From positions 4,119 to 12,598 of the forward strand of contig NYVB01000042.1 of NCBI GenBank assembly GCA_002684315.1: a stretch of DNA of 8,480 bases, given 5' to 3'. Source of the stretch: Planctomycetaceae bacterium. GTDB taxonomy: Bacteria; Planctomycetota; Phycisphaerae; Phycisphaerales; SM1A02. The notes beneath the pieces were generated by a model that was not told the DNA's origin, made no database searches, and saw only the letters and a list, made by a program, of their open reading frames with translations. Positions 1-5,627 of this stretch are shown here, piece by piece; position 1 is the first letter of the stretch, and every line of letters starts with the position of its first letter. The translations under genes and the position numbers were made by a program.

Positions 1-24
1 CTTCGGGCACGATCGTTCGAATGA
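1..24 (+). CDS. Possible 3' end of an upstream gene, overlapping the HAD phosphatase start
   Basis: Reading from base 1 in frame gives LRARSFE followed by TGA at 22-24. That stop overlaps the ATG at 21-23 as ATGA, the same arrangement as the fucosidase/deaminase junction later in the window. No Shine-Dalgarno is visible in the 20 bases before the ATG, which fits translational coupling to an upstream gene. Only seven codons are visible, so neither product nor reality can be settled here. Confidence 0.3.
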   Translation, partial: LRARSFE

Positions 25-737
25 CGACCGAATCCCGATCGCACCTCCTTCTCGATCTCGACGGCACGCTCGTCGATTCCCTCGACGGCATTCATGCGGC
101 CTGCGTCGTCGCCGCGAAGGAGACCGACCGTACGGTGCCGCCGAAGGACCTGGTCCTGCGAAGCATCGGGCGCGGCGCGGATCGGCTCCTGCATCGAATT
201 CTCCGGCTCGATCACGAATCGGAACTCGATCCGGTGACGCACCGGCGAGCCCGTTCGATCTTCGATCGTGAATACCGCGACGCATGTCTCGACGGAACGA
301 TCCTGCGCGAGGGCGTCGCCGATTCACTCGGCGAACTCCGTGGTCTCGGGCATCGATTGTGGATCGCCACCAACAAGCCGCGTGTTCCGGCGATGCGGGT
401 GGTCGAGCGGCTCGGCCTCGATGACATGGTCGACGGATTGTGTTGTCCGGAGGATGCCGGCGTGCTCAAGCCCGATCCCCGCTTCATCGAGGCGGCGCTC
501 GCCCTCGATGAAGCGGCATCGAACGGGGTGATCCTCGTCGGTGATTCGAGTGTCGACGCGCAGACCGCGGAGAACGCGGGAATTCCGTTCATCGCGATCC
601 GGGGTGGTTACGACGAGGGTCGCGACATCGCGTGTCGCATGCCGCGTCCGGACGTGGTGATCGAATCACCGCTTGATCTCCCGGCAGCCGTCGCCCGAAT
701 CGGTGCGAGCTCGGGCCAGCGTGATTCCGCACCATGA
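21..737 (+). CDS. HAD-superfamily phosphatase, phosphoglycolate phosphatase-like
   Basis: This is a 238-residue cytoplasmic hydrolase of the haloacid dehalogenase superfamily, about the usual length for Gph-like enzymes. Motif I is DLDGTLVDS near the N-terminus, with D12 the expected nucleophile and D14 the general acid/base. Motif II is T117-N118 in ATNKP, motif III is K150 in VLKPDP, and motif IV is GDSSVD with D175 and D179 for Mg2+. Residues 20-90 form the helical cap typical of subclass IA. Relatives dephosphorylate 2-phosphoglycolate or other small phosphomonoesters, but the substrate cannot be read from sequence. The start follows motif I closely and overlaps a possible upstream stop (ATGA), suggesting a downstream operon position. 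It ends just before a hairpin and converges with the Rrf2 gene. PpaX-like pyrophosphatase is an alternative. Confidence 0.85.
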   Translation: MTTESRSHLLLDLDGTLVDSLDGIHAACVVAAKETDRTVPPKDLVLRSIGRGADRLLHRILRLDHESELDPVTHRRARSIFDREYRDACLDGTILREGVADSLGELRGLGHRLWIATNKPRVPAMRVVERLGLDDMVDGLCCPEDAGVLKPDPRFIEAALALDEAASNGVILVGDSSVDAQTAENAGIPFIAIRGGYDEGRDIACRMPRPDVVIESPLDLPAAVARIGASSGQRDSAP

Positions 738-740
738 AGA

Positions 741-775
741 ACGCGTCCACCCCACCTCGGGTGGAACGGACGCGT
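741..775. terminator. Hairpin between convergent HAD and Rrf2 genes
   Basis: An outer 8-bp inverted repeat (ACGCGTCC 741-748 with GGACGCGT 768-775) encloses an inner 5-bp stem (CCACC 752-756 with GGTGG 760-764, loop TCG). It begins three bases after the HAD stop and lies 31 bases beyond the Rrf2 stop, the expected place for a shared terminator. There is no clear T-run on either side, so it may be a non-canonical terminator or an mRNA-stabilising end structure. Confidence 0.55.
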
Positions 776-806
776 GGTCGATCTTCAGCGCTCGGGGGCG
801 CGGACG

Positions 807-1274
807 TCAGGAGGCCTGACGATCTTCGAGCACGTTCGGTCCGAGATCCTCGCTCGGATCCTCCTTCGCCTTGCCGCAGAAGACGTCGAAGGTCGTCTCA
901 TCAAGCAGGGAATTCATCGCCTGTTCGACGCGACCGATTCGATTGGAAAGGTCACCGGGGGCGGAGATGCCGCAGATCTCGCTGCCGACGAACGCGACGC
1001 GACTGCTGTCGGGACGTTCGAAAAGCGACCAGACGTCACGCAGCGTGATCTCGTCCGGTCCCTTGGCAAGGGCATAGCCTCCACCCGGGCCGGGAGAGCC
1101 GCTGACGATTCCCGCCTGGCTCAGGGTCGAGAGCAGCTTGGCGACGAAGGGGCGCTGCAGTCCACGTCCGTCGGCGATGTCCGCGGCGGACACTCTTCGG
1201 GTCGCGGGTCCGTCCCAGAGGGCGGCCAGGTAACTCACTGCGGCGATGGCGGTCTCGGTTTGCTTGCCGTACAT
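807..1274 (-). CDS. Rrf2-family transcriptional regulator with degenerate Fe-S ligands
   Basis: This 155-residue protein has the Rrf2/IscR layout. A winged helix covers roughly residues 1-80 (start MYGKQTETAIAAVSYLA, recognition region around RPFVAKLLSTLSQAG, wing PGPGGGYALAK), followed by a dimerisation helix around 105-128. Family members usually bind a [2Fe-2S] or related cluster through three cysteines after the wing. Here only C101 lies in that segment and C133 is near the C-terminus, with alanine, valine or serine where other ligands would be expected. The protein may therefore be cluster-free, or sense another signal. The ATG at 1274 is preceded by GAAGAG at 1285-1290 (minus sense, 10-base spacing), a modest ribosome site. 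It is divergent from the FHA-sigma gene, so it may control that gene or itself; this is inference from position. No Fe-S assembly genes are adjacent. Confidence 0.85.
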   Translation of the reverse strand: MYGKQTETAIAAVSYLAALWDGPATRRVSAADIADGRGLQRPFVAKLLSTLSQAGIVSGSPGPGGGYALAKGPDEITLRDVWSLFERPDSSRVAFVGSEICGISAPGDLSNRIGRVEQAMNSLLDETTFDVFCGKAKEDPSEDLGPNVLEDRQAS

Positions 1275-1407
1275 GGATTAATGTCTCTTCAAATAAGTGT
1301 TTCGGCGATCACGCCAGGCAACGAAGGAACACTCGGCGACCCCAAACGTTCGAATCGATCATAATTGAATTGGGTCGTTCTATACAAGGTCTGTCTCGAG
1401 GAAGCAC
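1275..1407. promoter_or_regulatory. Divergent intergenic region between the Rrf2 and FHA-sigma genes
   Basis: This 133-bp stretch is AT-richer than its surroundings and must hold both divergent promoters. An ECF-like element faces the sigma gene: GGAAC at 1326-1330, a 16-base spacer, then CGTT at 1347-1350. TATACA at 1381-1386 resembles a -10 box but has no good -35. Dyad symmetry that might bind a regulator is present: AGTGTT 1296-1301 with AACACT 1328-1333, enclosing GGCG 1304-1307 with CGCC 1312-1315. GAGGAAG at 1398-1404 is the ribosome site for the sigma gene. The promoter and operator calls are weak pattern matches. Confidence 0.4.
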
Positions 1408-2397
1408 ATGAATCAACAGAGGATCCGATTCGAGCTGCAGGTCCACACGAAGGACACCACGCTCGCCTGTGAATTCACCCCTGGAGAAGAGGTGACGTTC
1501 GGGCGCGATGATGCCTCAGGCGTCCGGATCCCGGATGAATCGGTGAGTCGACTGCACGCGGCAGTCCGTTTGTCGGAGGATGGAAAATTTCTGATCAAGG
1601 ATCTTGGCAGTCGCAGCGGGACCAATTTGAATTGGATCCGTCTTGAACCCGACGAATCAGTACGTGTTCGAACGGGAGACCGAATCCGATTCGGATCCAC
1701 GGAATGTGTTGTCCGTCTTCCTGCGGGCGATGGGCCGGATGACGAGGCCGCGGCGAATGCACCGGAAATTCCCAAGGCCGGCCACGAGACCCGCGCCGGT
1801 GTGGACGAATTCAAGACGCGTGGAAGCCTGCTTCTCCGACTCAACGCATCGGGAACACTGGAGCGCGAGATCGGTTGGCGGGACTTCTACGACCGCTACG
1901 TCCCCCTCATCAAGGGATTCGCAGGACGCGCCGGCGCCGGTGGTGAGGAGGCGGAGGACGTCGCCCACGAAGTGGTGGCGAATTTCTTCCGGGCCTCGCA
2001 TCGATTCGAGTACGACGCCACGCACGGCCGCTTTCGAGGCTACTTGAAGGCGGCGACGCTCAATGCCATGCGAGCGCGGTGGCGGAAGCGGGGTGGTCAG
2101 GTCAACCTCGGCGAACACGACGAGGTTCGAATCGACGACCCGGGCTACGTGGACGACGTGTGGGCTCAGGAATGGACGAGATCGGTGATCGAGCGGGCGC
2201 TCGAGGCGGTGCGATCGAGTGGGAACCAGAGCGAGCAGTCCTGGGAGGCGTTCGATCTCTACGGTCGGCGTGGCGTGCCCGCGGCCGAAGTGGCCGAGCG
2301 TCTGTCGATGTCGCCCGAATCGATTCGCCAGGCGAAGAGTCGGATCTCACGGCAGGTTCGTGCGGAGATCGAACGCATTCGCACCGAGGAAGGCTGA
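1408..2397 (+). CDS. FHA domain fused to ECF-type RNA polymerase sigma factor
   Basis: This 329-residue protein has two recognisable halves. Residues about 8-104 are a forkhead-associated domain with the conserved GR (G32-R33), SRLH (S47-R48-L49-H50) and SGTN (S70-G71-T72-N73), which normally bind phosphothreonine peptides. After a linker of about 50 residues, 157-228 match sigma70 region 2 (WRDFYDRYVPLI, then EAEDVAHEVVANFF, GRFRGYLKAATLNAMRARW). Residues 258-325 match region 4, with a helix-turn-helix around 293-318. It should direct RNA polymerase to specific promoters. FHA binding to a phosphorylated partner, perhaps linked to a Ser/Thr kinase, could control this, but no kinase is in the window and that is inference. 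No anti-sigma gene is adjacent. GAGGAAG sits 3 bases before the ATG. Typical ECF factors are about 160-200 residues, so the FHA half accounts for the extra length. It could instead act as a DNA-binding regulator without true sigma activity. Confidence 0.85.
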   Translation: MNQQRIRFELQVHTKDTTLACEFTPGEEVTFGRDDASGVRIPDESVSRLHAAVRLSEDGKFLIKDLGSRSGTNLNWIRLEPDESVRVRTGDRIRFGSTECVVRLPAGDGPDDEAAANAPEIPKAGHETRAGVDEFKTRGSLLLRLNASGTLEREIGWRDFYDRYVPLIKGFAGRAGAGGEEAEDVAHEVVANFFRASHRFEYDATHGRFRGYLKAATLNAMRARWRKRGGQVNLGEHDEVRIDDPGYVDDVWAQEWTRSVIERALEAVRSSGNQSEQSWEAFDLYGRRGVPAAEVAERLSMSPESIRQAKSRISRQVRAEIERIRTEEG

Positions 2398-2441
2398 GCG
2401 ACCGATCACTCAGTCGCGGCGATCGAGTTCGAGGAACTCGA
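2394..2441. terminator. Possible hairpins at the tail-to-tail junction
   Basis: The sigma gene and the deaminase gene are only 12 bp apart, stop to stop. CTGAG (2394-2398) and CTCAG (2409-2413) form a weak 5-bp stem spanning both stop codons. Inside the 3' end of the deaminase gene, TCGAGTTC and GAACTCGA (2423-2430, 2434-2441) form a perfect 8-bp stem with a GAG loop. Neither has a following T-run. Either could end transcription, but evidence is thin. Confidence 0.25.
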
Positions 2442-2868
2442 CGCCGGCCTCGTCGAACACCGTCCGGCTCTTGTCGATCGACTCGAGCCAGTGATCGTCA
2501 CCAGCTTCGGGGAGATACGTCACGACGGTCCGGATGCCGGCCTGGACCACCGCGATGGCGCAGTTGACGCACGGGAAGAACGACGAGTAGATCGCGCAGT
2601 CGATCGGGCTGACACCGTTGCGGGCGCATTGGATGATCGCGTTCATCTCGGCATGCACGATCAGGTCGTACTTGACCGGACGCTCGAGTCGTTCGGGACG
2701 ATCCTCGACGCCCCGGGGGAGTCCGTTGAAACCGGTCGAGACCACCTGCTTGTTGGCGGAGACGATCACTGCGCCGACGCCACGCGACGGATCCTTGCTC
2801 CAGGTCGCGATCTCCTCGCTCAAGGCGAGGAATCGTCGGTGCCACTTCTCGTCGAGGGGGATGGTCAT
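2410..2868 (-). CDS. Deoxycytidylate (dCMP) deaminase family protein
   Basis: This 152-residue zinc-dependent deaminase of the cytidine/dCMP deaminase superfamily resembles ComEB/DCTD proteins, which convert dCMP to dUMP for thymidylate synthesis in the cytoplasm. Zinc and catalytic motifs are HAE (H72, E74) and PCVNC (C100, C103). The N-terminal DPSRGVGAVIV and GFNGLPRGV segments and PVKYDLIVHAEMNAI are characteristic of dCMP deaminases rather than tRNA-adenosine or cytidine deaminases. The reading frame stays open upstream as far as 3270, but homology begins at MTIPLDEKW. The ATG at 2868-2866 overlaps the fucosidase TGA at 2867-2865, so translation is probably coupled; GGAG lies 11 bases upstream. 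It is the last gene of the apparent three-gene operon. Its partnership with a secreted fucosidase has no obvious metabolic reason. Confidence 0.85.
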   Translation of the reverse strand: MTIPLDEKWHRRFLALSEEIATWSKDPSRGVGAVIVSANKQVVSTGFNGLPRGVEDRPERLERPVKYDLIVHAEMNAIIQCARNGVSPIDCAIYSSFFPCVNCAIAVVQAGIRTVVTYLPEAGDDHWLESIDKSRTVFDEAGVEFLELDRRD

Positions 2869-4976
2869 CGCTTGAAACGCTCCGTGGGGATCCGCACCAA
2901 GGTATCTGAACCGGGAGGTGACCACTTCAGGATCAGGTCGTCCTGGCCGGTCCCTTCGAAGTAGTCGATCCGGATCGGATGAAGTCCGGCCTCGAGGGCG
3001 ATCGTCCCCGACTTCTCGAGGGCCGAATGGAGGCCGTCGTTGTCGATCACCATCGATTCGTGGATCCGCAGCGTGCTCCCGTCGTCCGAATCGAGGGCGA
3101 ACGTCCAGACGCCCGTCGTCGGGATCTCGATGAAACCGGTGAAGGTGACGGCGAAGTTCTCGTCGCGTGGTTGCATGGAGAGATCGACCGTCGCGACCAC
3201 GCCCTCCGCGAACGCGGCCGACGCCGCGAAATCCGACACCTTCTCGAACTCGCCGAGGAAGGTCCGCCACGCGAGGCCGTCTCGAATCACGAAGGGTTGC
3301 ACCGGGGCGACCGGGGCGACGCGTTCGAACCGGCGTTCGACGACGTCACCGACCTGCATGCCGTCGAAGAAGCAGGCGGTCCGGAGCGTCGTGGACCGGT
3401 CGATCTCGATCCTCCCGGCATCGATGCCGGCGTCGAAGGTCGGTTCGGATCCATCGATCGTCGACCGAAGTTCCACGGTCGGGTCCGGTGACTCGATGTC
3501 GACGGTGAACGGATCGATGAAGATGCCTGATCCGGTTTCGATGCGCGGACCGTCGACCACCAGCGCGGGCGCGACGAGGTCGAGCACCACGACGGTGTCC
3601 ATCGCATCGACCATCGCGTCGGCGGGGAGTTCGATCCGGAGGTCGGCGCCGGCGCGGTCGACCGTGAGCCGGCCGGTCGCGGGCGCGGCCAGGAGGTACG
3701 CGGCGTCGCCGACCGGTGGGGTCAGCAGGCCGGGGAGTCGAAGGATGCCGTCCTCGGGTCGATCGAACACGTGGAGGTACAGACGCTCCCTGCCGCCGGG
3801 CAGTGATCTTCGCGTGCACCGACCCCAGTCGAGCGTCGCGAACGGCGAGGCCCCGGTGCCGTGGATGGAATCATCGTTCATCGACATCCAGCGTCCGACG
3901 CCCGCGAGCCGTTCCTTCGCTTCAAGGGGGAATCGGCCTCGTTCATCCGGTCCGACGTTGAGCAGGAAGTTCCCACCCTTGCTGGCGATGTCGACGAGCT
4001 TTCGGACCAGGTCGGAGGTGGTCTTGTAGGCGACGTCGAACGACTGGTAGCCCCACGACCGGTTCATGGTCATGCAGGTCTCCCAATCGACGCCTTCGGG
4101 AAGGCCGGTGGCGGGGATCTCCTGCTCCGGCGTGCCGAAGTCACCGCGATAGCCACCCGCTCGGGTGAGTCCGGCCATGCCGGTCCGGCCGGTGTCGACC
4201 CGATTGTTCACGATGATCCGCGGATCGATCCGACGCACCAGGTCGTAGGTGCGCTGGCCGTCGGCGTGCGTCCAGGTTCCTTCCCATTCGCCGTCGAACC
4301 AGAGCACGCCTGGTCCGTATCGTTCGATCAGCTCCCCGAGCTGACGATGCATGTGGCGAACGTACTCGTCGTGATCCCCACCCGGGCGATCGTCCCAGGC
4401 CCGACGGGGCAGGTAGTCGGGATGGGTCCAGTCCATGATGGAGTGATAGAAGCAGGGGACGACGCCTTCGTTCCGGCATGCTTCGACGAGTTCACCGAGG
4501 ATGTCGCGATCGAACGGCGTCTCCGCCACGTCGAAGGTCGTGAACGCGCTCGGCCAGAGGCAGAAGCCGTCGTGGTGCTTGCTCGTCACGACGAGATATC
4601 GCATCCCGGCGTTTCGCGCGATCATCGCCCACTCGGTCGCGTCGAAGTCGACCGGATCGAACTGGGACTGGAGCGGCATGTAGTCGTCGGGATGGATCTT
4701 CACCGAGTTGAGGATCCATTCGGCACCGCCGGTGCGACGCCCCTCCCAGTACCCGCCGGGAATCGCGTAGAGACCCCAGTGGATGAACATGCCGAAACGA
4801 GCTTCGCGCCACCACGCCATTCGAGCGTCGTGCTGTTCGGCCGTCTCTTCGAGCGGCGTGGCTGCGCGGACGGGAAGGTCGTTCGGCCACCAATCGGAAT
4901 CGGGCGGAGGCACGACGGCCGACGAGGGGTTCGACATGGCGAGGGTGATCGCGAACAGGGTGGTGTGCAGTGGCAT
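2865..4976 (-). CDS. Secreted GH29 alpha-L-fucosidase with chitobiase-C-like and PA14 domains
   Basis: From the ATG at 4976 this is a 703-residue exo-glycosidase removing terminal alpha-L-fucose. The GH29 domain (about 40-380) has FIHWG, KHHDGF, the nucleophile aspartate in LWFDGEW (D228) and the likely acid/base glutamate in GTPEQ (E284). A C-terminal sandwich of the catalytic unit follows. Residues about 485-555 resemble the chitobiase/hexosaminidase C-terminal domain (STIDGSEPTFD). Residues about 600-690 are a PA14 domain (GFIEIPTTGVWTF, DSDDGSTLRI), often carbohydrate-binding. The N-terminus MPLHTTLFAITLAMSNPSSA looks like an export signal, though its positive charge is weak. A GTG start at 4991 would add five residues, but it lies within the ribosome site, so ATG 4976 is preferred. 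The GNAT stop is 23 bases upstream, and the 3' end overlaps the deaminase start. The specific glycan is unknown. Confidence 0.92.
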   Translation of the reverse strand: MPLHTTLFAITLAMSNPSSAVVPPPDSDWWPNDLPVRAATPLEETAEQHDARMAWWREARFGMFIHWGLYAIPGGYWEGRRTGGAEWILNSVKIHPDDYMPLQSQFDPVDFDATEWAMIARNAGMRYLVVTSKHHDGFCLWPSAFTTFDVAETPFDRDILGELVEACRNEGVVPCFYHSIMDWTHPDYLPRRAWDDRPGGDHDEYVRHMHRQLGELIERYGPGVLWFDGEWEGTWTHADGQRTYDLVRRIDPRIIVNNRVDTGRTGMAGLTRAGGYRGDFGTPEQEIPATGLPEGVDWETCMTMNRSWGYQSFDVAYKTTSDLVRKLVDIASKGGNFLLNVGPDERGRFPLEAKERLAGVGRWMSMNDDSIHGTGASPFATLDWGRCTRRSLPGGRERLYLHVFDRPEDGILRLPGLLTPPVGDAAYLLAAPATGRLTVDRAGADLRIELPADAMVDAMDTVVVLDLVAPALVVDGPRIETGSGIFIDPFTVDIESPDPTVELRSTIDGSEPTFDAGIDAGRIEIDRSTTLRTACFFDGMQVGDVVERRFERVAPVAPVQPFVIRDGLAWRTFLGEFEKVSDFAASAAFAEGVVATVDLSMQPRDENFAVTFTGFIEIPTTGVWTFALDSDDGSTLRIHESMVIDNDGLHSALEKSGTIALEAGLHPIRIDYFEGTGQDDLILKWSPPGSDTLVRIPTERFKR

Positions 4977-4984
4977 CGGTCGGG

Positions 4985-4989
4985 CCTCC
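4985..4989 (-). promoter_or_regulatory. Ribosome binding site that fixes the GH29 fucosidase start
   Basis: On the minus strand GGAGG lies 8 bases before ATG 4976-4974, an ideal spacing. The longest reading frame would begin at a GTG (4991-4989) that overlaps this motif, so the motif argues for the internal ATG. Confidence 0.7.
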
Positions 4990-4999
4990 ACCGAGGATC

Positions 5000-5554
5000 C
5001 TATCGGAGCCCGGTCGGTCGCCCGTGATCATCCGCGGGAGGCCCGGTGGTTTCCGCCGGCTCGGCCCCACCAAGGGCGAGATGCCAGTACCCGATGTCGT
5101 TCCACCGGTCCGCCTTCCACCCGACGGCGGGTAATCGACCGGCTTCGCGATAGCCGACGCGCTCGTGCATCCGGATGCTCGGATCGTTGGGGAGGGGGAT
5201 GACGGCGACCGCGGTTCGATACCCCGACGCCCGAAGCGCTTCGAGGAGTGCGACCGCGAGTTCGGATCCGATTCCACGCCCCTGCGCCCCCGGTTCGACG
5301 TACACCGAGGTCTCGGCGGTGAAACGGTAGGCGTCTCGTCCGCGGAAACCCGTGGCGTAGGCATATCCCACGACTTCGCCGTGATCGTCTTCGGCGACGA
5401 GCCACGGATGCGTCTTCAGGGTTCGTTCGATGCGTCGGGCCATCTCGGCCGCATCCGGCGCGACGGATTCGAAACTCCGGGTTCCATCCCGCACGTACGG
5501 TGCGTAGATCGCGGCGATGGCGGACGCGTCCTGGATTGTCGCGGATCGCAACAT
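5000..5554 (-). CDS. GNAT N-acetyltransferase, phosphinothricin/methionine sulfoximine acetyltransferase-like
   Basis: This 184-residue acetyl-CoA-dependent acetyltransferase matches the Pat/Bar/MddA-like subgroup (COG1247 type). It starts MLRSATIQDASAIAAIY, then PWLVAEDDHGEVVGYAYA, FRGRDAYRFTAETSVYV, the acetyl-CoA loop QGRGIGSEL (91-99), LPNDPSIRMHERVGY, and W-N-D near 151-153. Members acetylate phosphinothricin, methionine sulfone or sulfoximine, or related amino acids; the native substrate here is unknown. The frame is open upstream to 5983, antisense to the GH95 gene, but homology begins at ATG 5554. No Shine-Dalgarno is visible there, so the start may be leaderless or weakly translated. 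It is the first gene of the minus-strand operon, ending 23 bases before the GH29 start. About 20 C-terminal residues (GGAEPAETTGPPADD) look like a disordered tail. Confidence 0.87.
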   Translation of the reverse strand: MLRSATIQDASAIAAIYAPYVRDGTRSFESVAPDAAEMARRIERTLKTHPWLVAEDDHGEVVGYAYATGFRGRDAYRFTAETSVYVEPGAQGRGIGSELAVALLEALRASGYRTAVAVIPLPNDPSIRMHERVGYREAGRLPAVGWKADRWNDIGYWHLALGGAEPAETTGPPADDHGRPTGLR

Positions 5555-5627
5555 GGACGGAACGGTACCATCGACGCCGCGTCGCCCTCCACCACCGTGG
5601 CCGTCGATCGGCCGATCGGAGCCCTGC
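5555..5627. promoter_or_regulatory. Divergent promoter region between the GNAT operon and the GH95 gene
   Basis: The 73 bp between the two divergent starts must contain, or overlap, promoters for both fucosidase units. I see no convincing -35/-10 pair in either direction. It holds a 14-bp perfect palindrome (5605-5618) and GGAG (5618-5621), 6 bases before the GH95 ATG, which decides that start. Regulatory elements may extend into the GNAT 5' coding region. Confidence 0.4.
5605..5618. repeat. Perfect 14-bp palindrome abutting the GH95 ribosome site
   Basis: CGATCGG is followed directly by its complement CCGATCG. The right arm shares its last base with the GGAG at 5618-5621. It could be an operator for a dimeric regulator. 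CGATCG words are common throughout this DNA, so chance is a real alternative. Confidence 0.4.

Noticed and set aside
774..1364. Plus-strand frame of 196 codons over the Rrf2 gene
   Set aside because: The minus strand encodes a clear Rrf2 protein with a ribosome site. The plus frame matches nothing.
2869..3270. N-terminal extension of the dCMP deaminase to 286 residues
   Set aside because: Homology starts exactly at MTIPLDEKW. The extension is antisense-frame, Arg/Gly-rich sequence lying within the fucosidase gene.
3861..5027. Plus-strand open frame of 388 codons antisense to the GH29 fucosidase
   Set aside because: The opposite strand encodes GH29 with all catalytic motifs. The antisense frame has low-complexity composition and no recognisable domain, as expected in GC-rich coding DNA.
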